This document shows positions 33,019-43,259 of a stretch of 64,000 nucleotides of DNA, piece after piece (the first letter of the stretch is position 1; every line of letters begins with the position of its first letter). Source of the DNA: Selaginella moellendorffii (lineage: Eukaryota; Streptophyta; Lycopodiopsida; Selaginellales; Selaginellaceae); assembly GCF_000143415.4 (NCBI RefSeq), contig NW_003314436.1, forward strand, positions 8,629 through 72,628, written 5' to 3'. The notes under the pieces were generated by a model. It ran no database searches. It saw only the letters and a list, made by a program, of their open reading frames with translations, and was not told the DNA's origin. Made by a program: the position numbers and the translations under genes.

Positions 33019-34488
33019 ATGGGATTTTACCAGAATCTGGAAAAAGAAAAAAAGATAAAAAAGGTAAAACTTAGGGTAAAACGTGTATGGGCGCATTTCC
33101 TTGGTACGATGAAAAGAAGAGTGGATCCACCGCTTGACACGAGCAAGGTATGGGCTGCTACTGTCTTACAGCCGTTTCCATTCTCCGTGTTGGAGCTGGA
33201 CGGCTTGCGGAGAGCTCTCTCACACATCTTACCATTGGCGCTGCCCCTTGGCTCTGCAACTTTCGCACAGCTCGCCGATGATGATGAGATCGCTGCTGCC
33301 GGCTTCGCTCCAAACAGCCCGGCGGAGAGCATCGTGTCTCTCACGACAGCGTTCATGGGATCCAGCGCCGAGATGGACGAGTCCGGGAAGCTCCTCGAGT
33401 CTGCCTGGGACCAAGCCTTCTGCAACCTGTGGATGAAGCTGCTCAAGCTTGCTGGGATAACGACTGTCGAGTTCAATCGCAGCATCGTGATGGACTCTTT
33501 GGATGGTAGCACTCGCGCCGATCCGATGCTGTGGAGTGGAAACCGCCTGTGTGCTAAGTTCGAGGAGAGGCGGCAGTTCTTGCAGGATGCGCAAGAGAAG
33601 TTAGAGGAGAAGGTCGTCAACTTGGAGCCGCGGTTCTACGGGCCAGTGCCGTGGATCATCGGGGTGGCTCTGGCAGGCCAGGAGATGGCAGCGTGGGCGA
33701 TGATACGGGGATCAAAGATGCAATCGCAAGTTCTTGTGGGGCCTTTGAAACTGACGTCGATGCGGGACAAGTTTACTTGCTTGCGCTTCTCCATCAATCT
33801 CCTCCGGGTTGCGCTCACGCTCAAGGACGTCGTCTCCTCCAGCTTTGTGGATCGTCCAAGGCCGTTCCGGACGCTCCCGCCAGCGTTCTATGGAGCTGCG
33901 GACCAGATCGAGAGAACGCTCTGGCTCGACAATGGTATGGCGATCAAGGAGATCTGTCCCTGGACGCTGCATGTCAGTGAAGGATTCACGACAATGGAGT
34001 TTGTGAGGAAAGCTTACGGGCTCCAAGCAGAGGGTATAGTTCCTGGCGAGCCGATGCTCATGAGGGACAGGTACAGAGTGACCATGAAGGCCGTGGAGTG
34101 TGAGCCGCCTGTTTGTACCGAAGCGGAACTTCTCAGTGCTGTTCTATGGATTCTTCGCGGCCTGGAGAAGTTGCATGAAGCGGGGCTGGTCCATCGGGAT
34201 GTGAGGTGGGAGAATGTTGCCAGGAGCGGTGGTGGCTACGTCTTGATCGACTTGGAGACTGTGTGGGAAGCTGGTGACGAGCCCGAGTGTTCGCTTCTGG
34301 TTTGGGGTGAAGAGACGCTTGTAGGTGATAAGTACACGGAGCAATCTGATCTGTATCTTGTTGGTAAGATGATGTATGTTGTGGAAAAACTCTCCCCGGC
34401 AACTCAAGAGTTCCAGTCCAGGCTGCTGGGCTATGAGTTTGCATCAGCCAGAACTGCTATTGAGAACCTCATTGCTCTTCAGAACTGA
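33019..34488 (+). CDS. Protein-kinase-like protein, full copy (unit 1)
   Basis: A single open frame of 489 aa from ATG 33019; an internal ATG at 33109 (MKRRVDPPLDTSKVW) is an alternative. The N-terminal 300 residues match no domain I recognise. The C-terminal third looks kinase-like: YRVTMKAVE may hold the beta-3 Lys, LHEAGLVHRDVRWENVA is a catalytic loop with HRD and Asn five residues after the Asp, and YVLIDLETVW puts DLE where DFG is normal. A later SDLYLVGKMM resembles the SDVYSLG helix. The HRD Asp and Asn are present but the Gly of DFG is not, so activity is uncertain. A 5'-truncated, near-identical copy lies at 49334-50596. Confidence 0.72.
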   Translation: MGFYQNLEKEKKIKKVKLRVKRVWAHFLGTMKRRVDPPLDTSKVWAATVLQPFPFSVLELDGLRRALSHILPLALPLGSATFAQLADDDEIAAAGFAPNSPAESIVSLTTAFMGSSAEMDESGKLLESAWDQAFCNLWMKLLKLAGITTVEFNRSIVMDSLDGSTRADPMLWSGNRLCAKFEERRQFLQDAQEKLEEKVVNLEPRFYGPVPWIIGVALAGQEMAAWAMIRGSKMQSQVLVGPLKLTSMRDKFTCLRFSINLLRVALTLKDVVSSSFVDRPRPFRTLPPAFYGAADQIERTLWLDNGMAIKEICPWTLHVSEGFTTMEFVRKAYGLQAEGIVPGEPMLMRDRYRVTMKAVECEPPVCTEAELLSAVLWILRGLEKLHEAGLVHRDVRWENVARSGGGYVLIDLETVWEAGDEPECSLLVWGEETLVGDKYTEQSDLYLVGKMMYVVEKLSPATQEFQSRLLGYEFASARTAIENLIALQN

Positions 34489-36274
34489 AGAGCTTGGAGG
34501 ACGAATGTTCGTGTTTGTTTTTGGATGCCCCTGCTGGAAACACCGGCATGAAGTGAGAGATTTTACAATATCTAGTTTAGCAAAGGAAGTTTTTTACTCA
34601 AAAATACTATTAAATCTTAAAGGAAAGTTATGGTTTAAGTCATTAGTGATTGAATCTGTATATTTTTATCACTATATAAAACAATATTTTATCAAAACAA
34701 TATTTTGAAATTTTGCAAATAAATAAAAAACTTTAAGCTATAAACTAAACATATTTTAAAAGCTAAGCACCATAAATTTAAATAAAAAATTATAAAAATT
34801 ATATTACAAATAAATATATTGTGGATTTATTACAAATTTGGTTGTTTAAGTATCAGATATTAGAATTTTTTAAAGTAACTAATTTTCACAACATATTTTT
34901 TAATTGATGTATTTCAATGTTCAACTAAAAGATATTAAAAAAAGAGATAATCATGCATATTTTTAAATAAAAAATTTAAGAAAATAGTCATTTCTATCTT
35001 TTAAATATAAGTATAATATGGAAATAACTAAATAAAATTAGTTTAAAAGTTTATTAGTATATATATATATATATATATTTATATATTTATATTTATGTAT
35101 TTTTATGGCTAAAGCTAAACTTCAATATCTATTTAATGTTAATTGATGTGATGATAATTGGACAAAAGTAAGAGTTAGTTTCAAATATATGAACTTTAAC
35201 AAAGGAAAATTTACCTTTTCTTTAATAAATTAAACAAAATAAAAGAAATAAAACTTCTTTCAAACTCATACTCAAATTTGAATTTAGTTTCAATAATAAA
35301 ACTTATTTCCTATGTTATACAATGTGTTACTTTTTCTTGTGTCCCTTTTTAGTGAAATTTAATTTAATTTTTGTTTCTTTCTATCATAGACATTAATGTG
35401 TATTATGAATTTTTATAAATGAAGAAAGAAGATTTTTATATAGGTTACTAAACATAATTTTTATTGAAAATCTTGAATTTAATCTTTAATTCTGAACCCT
35501 AATAAAAAATAAATTAAAAATTAATAAAGATTATACTTACTTGAGTAAATTGAGGTCTTAAAATTAGAAAAATTATAATATTTACTATGTTTTTATCGGT
35601 GTTTGTTTTCCATTTGCTAAAAAATGAAATAGCAAGTGTTTAGTTCAACAAGCCTAGAAAATATGAAAGAACTAATTTATTAAATTAAATTAAGAACTCA
35701 TAATAACCGATATTTTCTTTATTATTTATCTTGATTATAAAATAAATTAAAAGAAAAAATTATCCTGGAATATATAAATAATATAGTTTAACTTCTTATA
35801 TCTAATCTTTTTTCGTTGATATTTGATTACTAAAAAATTAGAATCAATAAATATATTTAGTTAAAATATATAAATTTTAGCAAAATTTATAATAATAATA
35901 TGATACTAGTTTTAGTGATATTATTTGTAGTCCTTTATAAATTATAAAGTAACTTTAAATGTATCAATCAATGTTTATACTTTTTTGTGATTCAATAACA
36001 GTTTGATTGAGAATTGCATTTTGTTTGCAATCGCTTCATTTGAGGAGACAAGATGTATTTTCTCGTTTTTTTTCGTGATGTTTGCTTGGAATAATGTTAT
36101 TTTAAAGTTTGTTAAGCTATTCACTTTTTTTGCATTTAAAGTTTCAAGTTTTTTCTCATCATTGTCACATACACATAATTATGTATTTATTTATTTTATA
36201 AATATAATTAATATTTTATTATCAATTTTTTTAAAAAAATCTTTATATTTTTATTATTTTTAATAAATATTTTC
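34489..36274. repeat. AT-rich spacer of unit 1
   Basis: Extremely AT-rich sequence including a (TA)n tract near 35059-35080. It aligns with 50597-51620 in unit 3, and its right part (about 35438-36274) aligns with 38203-38960. It ends abruptly at 36272-36275, where it joins the UNG leader. No gene. Confidence 0.6.
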
Positions 36275-36300
36275 TCGCGATTCTGAGCTGTGTTCCTGTG

Positions 36301-36834
36301 ATGCAGTCTCTCTCGATCGGGATAGGGCACTTGCTTTTCTACCTTAGGCTAGGAATGGGGCAGACTTGCAGCGTTACCGAGTTTTTCCAGCCTCCCAAGA
36401 GGGTGAAGGTGGGATCGGAGGACCGAGCACAGGTTTTTCATACTGCTGCCGCTACTGTGGATGGAGAGGATGGGTCTGGATTCTTGTTTCGTCATCTCAG
36501 CGATGAGGAGCTCGCTCGATCAGAGTCCAGCTCCGAAGCACCTATCTTCCTACTCGTTCAAGACAGCTCTTTCAGTGGAAGAAAATGCCGAAAGAGAACA
36601 AGGTCCGAGCAAAGACGAGAAGATCCGAGTGGAAACTTCAGTGGAGGAGCACACGGAAGTTTCAACGCTAAGCAAAGAGCAAAAGATGCGAGTGGACATG
36701 AACAAGTCTACAAGAAACAGAAGAAACAAATGTATATAGCTATGTTTAATATTAAACTCATAATAGTCCCTTCTGGTTTAGTGAAAAGGCTCATCAAAAC
36801 TTTTAAAAGGATGATCAAACATGAATATATATAG
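36301..36834 (+). pseudogene. UNG pseudogene stub (unit 1)
   Basis: The first exon of uracil-DNA glycosylase is recognisable ([22 protein letters not shown]) and starts at ATG 36301. Relative to the intact copy it lacks 11 nt after 'gagctcgctcga', which shifts the frame. About 900 nt are missing after 'gacatgaacaagtc', fusing it to the same foreign 3' tail ('agaaacaaatgtatat') found behind the unit 2 UNG. All catalytic motifs are gone. Confidence 0.85.
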
Positions 36835-36887
36835 TCAGCATTCCTTGTCGGTGAAGTGTGAAAAGGGTTTTGACCCAATCCTAGGGC

Positions 36888-37379
36888 ATGGCGAGATGGA
36901 TGCTGGTATTGGACCTAGATCAGACGCTCGTCAGTGTGGCTGATCACGATGAAGAAACTTTGCTCCGGTGCGTGACAAAACGACCAGGTTTGGACAGGTT
37001 CCTCAAGGATATGTCCCAGGTTTACGAGATTGTAATCTTCAGTGCTTCGGGTGCGTCATACGTGAAGAAGATTGTGAGTAGCTTAGATCCCACCGGGGAA
37101 ATATTTTCTGCCGTGTTCACCGGGAGCGACACGGATTGGTTGAGCGGCCAAAGGGTGAAGGATTTGCGAAAACTAAACAGGGACAAAATCGTGTGGATCG
37201 ATGACAACGCGAGCTTGTACCCCTACAATCCCAAAAATGGCATCCAAGTCCCACCCTTTCACGGTGATCCCAATGATTCTATCCTTGGGGCCTTGACTCC
37301 CCTTTTACTAGAGGTGGCATTGGGCCAAATCAGTGTTGAGAATGCAAGCGAACTATTTGTTCGTGCAAGAAATAAATAG
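36888..37379 (+). CDS. FCP1/SCP-type HAD phosphatase, copy 1
   Basis: An intact 163-aa open frame from ATG 36888. The HAD signature LVLDLDQTLV supplies the DxDxT nucleophile motif. VIFSASGASYVKKI is the Ser/Thr motif II, and KIVWIDDNASLY is the DD motif of FCP1-homology domains (NIF superfamily: SCP1, Dullard, TIM50-like). KRPGLDRFLKDM and VPPFHGDPNDSIL match the family. Such small enzymes dephosphorylate Ser/Thr on proteins such as the RNA polymerase II CTD; the substrate here is unknown. There is no leader or membrane segment. The copy at 42722-43213 differs at only a handful of residues. Confidence 0.85.
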   Translation: MARWMLVLDLDQTLVSVADHDEETLLRCVTKRPGLDRFLKDMSQVYEIVIFSASGASYVKKIVSSLDPTGEIFSAVFTGSDTDWLSGQRVKDLRKLNRDKIVWIDDNASLYPYNPKNGIQVPPFHGDPNDSILGALTPLLLEVALGQISVENASELFVRARNK

Positions 37380-37430
37380 AAATCCCCAGTGCTTGGGGTT
37401 CTTTATTCTTTCGAACGAGTCGGTGCCACA

Positions 37431-38202
37431 ATGGAGACTTCCGCCGTGTGCCGTGATCGCCAAGGTGATTGGCTTAAGCCCTCGGTACCTTTTCTTCTTC
37501 GATCCATTCGCTCCTCCAAGCAAGGTATAGCTCCATTGGTTCCAGCCCCGCTTGCTCCATTTTGCATTGAAGATCTCTTGTTTGAACTCCACGGCATTCT
37601 CATGAACCGGTCTACGGTCCCTCGGGATTTGTTGGAGGTGGATGCCCGGGGTTTGTACGAAGGCATCGAGCGCTGCAAAGGTCTGGTTTTGCCTCTTTTT
37701 CTTGTCTCTCTTTTCTTATGCTTGTCTTGCAGAATTCAAGGGTGCTCCTCTTCCTGTGAAATCTGTTCGTCTTCTCGAGCTGCTGCTGCCTTTGGTGAGG
37801 CCAAGGTCGGCAGCAGAAGACGCAGTGGTCGTGATCACAAAGGACTCAAACGTGCGGTACACGCAGGAGGTCCTACGCTGCTACTATCACCCCGTGAAGC
37901 TCGTGGGGAGTCTTCCAGACCACGAGTGGATGTTCAGGCGCTTGGATGTCCTTGTTGCGAGTCCTGAGGACATTTGCAAGCTCCGTGCTCGCGGTGAGAT
38001 CACGGATGCCTGCTTACTTGCTGTCGTTCTGATTGACGACGACAACCCGGAGTTCTTTACACAGGTTCACGTTACCGTATGGTGTGCTATTCTAGTGCTG
38101 ACTGAAGTGCACCATGCAGGTTCTTGCCGTGCTCGAGTGTTTCTCCTTCGTCTTGAGCCTTCCGTTGGTGTTGCGGCCACCTGTTCTCAGGTTTGTTTCA
38201 TG
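37431..38202 (+). pseudogene. Unrecognised gene, copy 1, 3'-truncated
   Basis: Starts ATG 37431 (METSAVCRDRQGDWLKPS), 52 nt after the phosphatase stop. Exon 1 runs to 37680; a 52-nt intron (37681-37732) follows. The next exon reads EFKGAPLPVKSVRLLELLLP, then VVITKDSNVRYTQEVLRCYY. A 48-nt GT-AG segment inside exon 1 keeps frame whether spliced or not. No family recognised; residues such as DACLLAVVLIDDDNPEFF suggest a mixed alpha/beta fold. The gene stops matching copy 2 at about 38202, where AT-rich spacer begins, so the last exon is lost. Confidence 0.55.
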
Positions 38203-39507
38203 ATAGGTTATTAAATATAATTATTATTGAAAATCTTGAATTGAATCTTTAATTTTGAACCTTAATAAAAAATAAGTTAAATATTAATACTTACTTGAGG
38301 GAATTGAGGTTTTAAAATTAGCAAAAATTATAATATTTACTAAAAAAATATTTAAAAAATAATTTATTAATTTAAATTAAGAACTCATGATGACCCATTT
38401 TTTATTTATTGTTTATCCTGATTATAGAAGTCTATTATTTTATGTATATTAAAAGAAAAATTGATCCTAGAATATATAAATAATATAGCATAACTTCTTA
38501 TATATAATATTTTTGTTGATATTTGATTATTCAAAAATTAGAATCAATAATAATATTTAGTTAAAATATATAAAGTTTAGCAAAATTTATAGTAATGATA
38601 TGATACTAGTTTTAGTGATATTATTTGTAATCATTTATAAGTTATAAAATAACTTTAAATGTATCAATCAATATTTCTAATTTTTTGTGATTCAATGGCA
38701 ATTTGATCGAAGATTTCATTTTTTCTGCAGTTGCTTCATCTGAGGAGACAAAATATATTTTCTCATTCTCCTTCCTAATATTTGTTTGAAATGATATTAC
38801 TTTAAAATTTGTTAAATTATTCATTTTATTTATATTTTAAGTTCCAAGCTTTTTTTCATCATTGTCATATACACATAATTATGTGTTTATTTAGTTTACA
38901 AATATAATTAATATTTTATTATCAAGTTTTAATAAAACTTATATTTTTATTATTTTTTATAAATATTTTCTAGAATAAACTTCAAATATACATAACTACA
39001 TTGAATTTGAAATTTTATAGAAATTTTGTAATTTAACATGTTAAATATAATTCACATTGAAAACTAATATTTAAGTACTAATACAAATAATCACTCTATA
39101 GAGCCATAATACCAAAGACATTAATCTTCCTATAATATAAGTGACATTTAATTTTTATTGCATCTATTATAATATAAACCCATGCTAAGTCAGATAAATA
39201 TATTTTTTTATAAAATCAAGTTTTATGTTCTCAAAATAATAGAAGCATACTTTCAATTTTGATATTGCTTCAAATTTATTCTTGTTGATATAATGTAATC
39301 TGTTTTTCCTGAAACTTTTCTGAATGTAGATTAATAGTAGAAATAAACTTTTTTAGTTTATTGAGTAGTTTTGTTTCCATACTCAAGAGGAACACTCGCC
39401 CATTGTGATCTTTTGCAGCTCACTTGAGCAAAGACAAATTGCGAAAAAATATTTCTGTGCCACGGAATTATTCACATAGCGACGTAAAACTCGATTGGAG
39501 CTTTAGT
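38203..39507. repeat. AT-rich spacer of unit 2
   Basis: Begins inside the truncated unknown gene. 38203-38960 repeats 35438-36274 in direct orientation, and 38880-39507 aligns with 51540-52149 of unit 3. There is no gene; the short minus-strand frame at 38642-38824 is AT-rich chance. Confidence 0.6.
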
Positions 39508-40684
39508 CTATTTTACCGGCGTCGATGATTCCTCCTTGGGTTCCGGTGAGGCGGAATGTAGGGCCCTGGAGCTGGAGCTGGCAAAACATTTTTTGAAGGT
39601 AAAGTAGTTACTCTCCACGTACTTACCATCGATGAAGCCCAGTGGCGAACGGTCTTTGAAGCAATACAGTCGGTACTCGTACCCGAGTTTATCGAGCTGC
39701 CTCTTTACTCCGCGAGAGAGGAGAAGGCAAGCAGGACCAAGACCAAGATCGCGCATCATCTGGAAAACCGCATGGAAGGCGATGAGTTCAAGCAACAAAT
39801 GTATTTGACCAACCTCTTTTTTCTTCCCGACGACGACAAACGCGTCCACAGGCTTGGAAACCTTTGCAGCTAAGTAGGCCGCCCGAGTCTGTTGTGTAAG
39901 TGCGTCATAGTTGTGCAGCAACTCATCGGAGGCAACGTAGAGGAAGAGATCGACGTGGGAGGGGGTCGAGCCTCTCGGAATGGGATATCGATCATCCCGT
40001 TTGAGAACCATCGCTGGCCGCTGCTCTCCGAGAATGTCGATGAGATCGCGTTGAGCTCCTTCGGCCATGTCTACCAGGATGGTCTTCCCAGTGATGATAA
40101 ACGGGCAAGGAAGTTCTAAGGTGGAAAAGAATATGGAAGGTTGAATAATCGGAAAGATTAGATTTACCTCTCTCGATCGAGACATGCTGGATCACACTAA
40201 AGAGCGGGTCGATCATCCAATTCGGAACTAAACACGTAATAGGAAGTAAGAGGTCCTCATTCCGGCAAGAAAGAAAAGCTAGTATTACCGACAGAATTGA
40301 GGAGGAAGATCGTGGATGCCATTGAGCTGCAGATAGCCGCTGGAAAGAATGTGATCGATCGATCAAAGACGCAATATTTCGCCATCATCAAGGAAGAATT
40401 CGAGAATACGTACCAAGAACTGCCATAGAAGCCCTGTCCGTGAGGAAATATGCCATCGCCAGGGTCTCCAAGGGGATTCCGACGCTCTCCCGCCAGGAAA
40501 TCTTAATCTTGGTGTAGAGCAAGATCGCTGTGGGACAGAGAATGCCGAGAACGGGCAGGCCACACGGCATCGCCGCCAAGTCGCCGACCTGGAAGAGCGC
40601 CACGATCGTAGAGCTGATGATGAAGAGCGCGATCCCTAATGCCGCCAAAGCGCCGAACTTGGAGAAGAGCGCCATCGCCGCCAT
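39508..40684 (-). CDS. Unknown multi-pass membrane protein, copy 1
   Basis: Four exons (40684-40414, 40339-40289, 40227-40168, 40115-39508), all phases closing to 330 codons (329 aa). The N-terminus has hydrophobic spans LAALGIALFIISSTIVALF, GLPVLGILCPTAILLY and, around the exon 1-2 join, MAVLAAICSSMASTIFLLN. The C-terminal 200 residues are soluble-looking: TILVDMAEGAQRDLIDILGE, VDLFLYVASDELLHNY, VDAFVVVGKKKEV, then GFIDGKYVESNYF and a Ser/Glu-rich end. I do not recognise the family. A nearly identical copy with the same exon layout is at 52150-53344. It is divergent from the UNG gene, 318 bp apart. Confidence 0.75.
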
Positions 40685-41002
40685 GCGCTATTCCTTCCCA
40701 CAAAGTGTTAAGGGCAAACGCAATGGCGGGCTGTTCAAAATATAGAAACGAATCTTCGCAGTATATACCATGTAGGGTTTAATCATTCCTTTTCCCCTTG
40801 CCTGGACGATAAAGTTATTTCCTAGGGCTCGTATTCTCAATGGCGGGAAGAGAGGCCCTAGCTAGCTAGGGCGCGCGGGAGCACGAACCGATCCATCCAG
40901 GTCTGCTAGGAATCCCCTGCTTGTGCGCCTGCCTCATTCATGTTCTTCCCAGTTCTAGCATCGGAGTAGTGCATTCTCGCGATTTTGAGCTGTGTTCCTG
41001 TG
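40685..41002. promoter_or_regulatory. Divergent membrane-protein/UNG promoter, unit 2
   Basis: A 318-bp interval, near-identical to 53345-53650. It contains 'tagggttt' (about 40773) and a 'ctagctagctaggg' short palindrome at about 40858-40871. A TATA-like 'gtatata' (about 40759) is on the + strand. Confidence 0.45.
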
Positions 41003-42400
41003 ATGCAGTCTCTCTCGATCGGGATAGGGCGCTCGCTTTTCTACCTTAGGCTGGGAATGGGGCGGACTCGCAGCGTTACCGAGTTTTTCCAGCCTCCCAA
41101 GAGGGTGAAGGTGGGATCGGAGGACCGAGCACAGGTTTTTCATACTGCTGCCGCTACCGTGGATGGAGAGGATGGGTCTGGATTCTCGTTTCGTCGTCTC
41201 AGCGATGAGGAGCTCGCTCGAAAGTTTGACGATCAGAGTCCAGCTCCGAAGCACCAATCTTCCTACTCGTTCAAGACAGCTCTTTCAGTGGAAGAAAATG
41301 CCGAAGGAGAACAAGGTCCGAGTAAAGACGAGAAGGTCCGAGTGGAAACGTCAGTGGAGGAGCGCACGGAAGTTTCAACGCTAAGCAAAGAGCAAAAGAT
41401 GCGAGTGGACATGAACAAGTCCATGGCTCTGGCCAGGAGAAAGCTGCGACTGTGCGAGGAGGTCGTCCAAGCTTGTAAGTGTTTTCTTAGTTCTTTTTCT
41501 CGCGTATGTAACTTTCGTGGTTTTTCGTTCTTTCTCCAGCGCAAGGAGAATTCCCCGACTTGGAGAAGCTTTTGGTGGAACCGAGCTGGGTGGAGGTCTT
41601 GCAGGACGAGTTCAAGAAGCCATACATGGAGAATCTCCAGACTTTTGTGAAGCAACAAGCGGCCGGAAAAGTTCCCGTTTATCCACCAGCGGCCAAAGTG
41701 TTCAATGCCTTCAACTCGTGCCCTTTCGATCGAGTGAAGGTTGTTCTTCTTGGTCAGGTATGCATTTGATTTCCTCTCCAACATTGTCCAAAAATATTTG
41801 TTTTTCTCCAGGATCCTTACCATGGTCCAGGCCAGGCCATGGGTTTATCATTCTCGGTTCCAGAAGGCATCAGAATTCCTTCCAGCCTGCTCAACATGTA
41901 CAAAGAAATCCACAGCGACGTTGGTTGCCGGGTTCCGCTACACGGAAACCTTGAAAAGTGGGCATACCAGGGAGTTTTGCTGCTAAACACTGTTCTCACG
42001 GGTACGCAAGGAGATCTCTTGCTCGAGTTCTTTTCTTTTCCGTTTCGCTTATTTCGTTTGGACTAGTTCGCGAGCAGCAGGCAAACTCTCATGCCAAGAA
42101 AGGCTGGGAGCCGTTCACTGACGCAGCCATCCGTGCCATTTCGAAAAGAAAGACCGGGGTTGTATTTCTGCTGTGGGGGAACTGCGCACAAGAGAAAATC
42201 CGGTGAGTGGAAAACTCTCGCCAGCATGTTTTGCATTCGATGTTGCTGAACATCCTTTCTTTCTTTGTTTGCAGTTTAATCAACCCAAACGAGTATCACG
42301 TCTTAAATCCATCTGGCCTCTCCGCCCACAAGAAACCGAAGAAACAAATGTATATACTATGTTTAATATTAAACTCATAATATTCCCTTCTATGCTGTAG
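41003..42400 (+). pseudogene. UNG pseudogene (unit 2) lacking catalytic His and C-terminus
   Basis: The first four exons and introns match the intact UNG at 53651-55120, including the water-activating loop [18 protein letters not shown] and the LLNTVLTV segment. In the fifth exon 9 nt are deleted so that the leucine-loop motif AAHPSGLS becomes NPSGLS. This removes the conserved His that stabilises the uracilate. After SAHK the sequence diverges into unrelated DNA (from about 42333) and the last exon is missing. The frame stays open a few codons more. It may still be transcribed, but it should not be an active glycosylase. Confidence 0.85.
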
Positions 42401-42721
42401 TTTCTTCCTTTTTTGAGTTGGTAGTGTTTGTTTTGGGGTCTTTTCTACAGTTGATTATTAATTTTGAGTATACCTTTATTACTTCTGAAACTTGTTAGCA
42501 GGGAAGTAGTGTTGTTGCTAGTGTGTCTGGGACTGGTGTAGAATACTTCTTTATTAAAAAAAAAAATCTCTCAAACAATAATATCTTAAAATTTCACACT
42601 TTCATGAATGATTATCATCCATAAATGAATGGTTTAGTGAAAAGGCTCATCAAAACACATGAATATATACAGTCAGCATTCCTTGTCGGTGAAGTGTGAA
42701 AAGGGTTTTGACCCTCTTGGC
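42401..42721. other. Foreign tail between UNG pseudogene and phosphatase
   Basis: Unrelated AT-rich DNA behind the truncated UNG. About 230 bp of it (roughly 42396-42628) is absent from the corresponding place in unit 1, where 'cccttct' joins directly to 'ggtttagtg'. Confidence 0.5.
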
Positions 42722-43213
42722 ATGGCGAGATCGACGCTGGTATTGGACCTAGATCAGACGCTCGTCAGTGTGGTTGATCACGATGAAGAAACTTTGCTCC
42801 AGTGCGTGACGAAACGACCAGGTTTGGACAGGTTCCTCAAGGATATGTCCCAGGTTTACGAGATTGTAGTCTTTAGTGCCTCGGGTGCGTCATACGTGAA
42901 GAAGATCGTGAGTAGCTTAGATCCCACCGGGGAAATATTTTCTGCCGTGTTCACCGGGAGCGACACGGATTGGTTGAGCGGCCAAAGGGTGAAGGATTTG
43001 CGAAAACTAAACAGGGACAAAATCGTGTGGATCGATGACAACGCGAGCTTGTACCCCTACAATCCCAAAAATGGCATCCAAGTCCCACCCTTTCACGGTG
43101 ATCCCAATGATTCTATCCTTGGGGCCTTGACTCCCCTTTTACTAGAGGTGGCATTGGGCCAAATCAGTGTTGAGAATGCAAGCGAACTATTTGTTCGTGC
43201 AAGAAATAAATAG
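42722..43213 (+). CDS. FCP1/SCP-type HAD phosphatase, copy 2
   Basis: An intact 163-aa copy of the phosphatase at 36888, starting MARSTLVLDLDQTL. All family motifs (DLDQT, VVFSASGASY, VWIDDN) are kept. An in-frame ATG at 42659 could add 21 residues, but the equivalent frame in copy 1 does not read into the gene, so 42722 is the conserved start. The differences from copy 1 are few and mainly conservative (for example SVVDHD/SVADHD), which points to a recent duplication with both copies under constraint or too young to have decayed. Confidence 0.85.
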   Translation: MARSTLVLDLDQTLVSVVDHDEETLLQCVTKRPGLDRFLKDMSQVYEIVVFSASGASYVKKIVSSLDPTGEIFSAVFTGSDTDWLSGQRVKDLRKLNRDKIVWIDDNASLYPYNPKNGIQVPPFHGDPNDSILGALTPLLLEVALGQISVENASELFVRARNK

Positions 43214-43259
43214 AAATCCCCAGTGCTTAGGGTTCTTTATTCTTTCGAACGAGTCGGTG

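Noticed and set aside
33027-33620. A 197-codon minus-strand frame opposite the kinase-like gene, also present at 49288-49728.
   Set aside because: Conservation in both copies only reflects the recent duplication of the sense gene.
35059-35080. The (TA)n tract as a replication origin or matrix attachment region.
   Set aside because: AT-richness alone in a plant spacer does not support either function.
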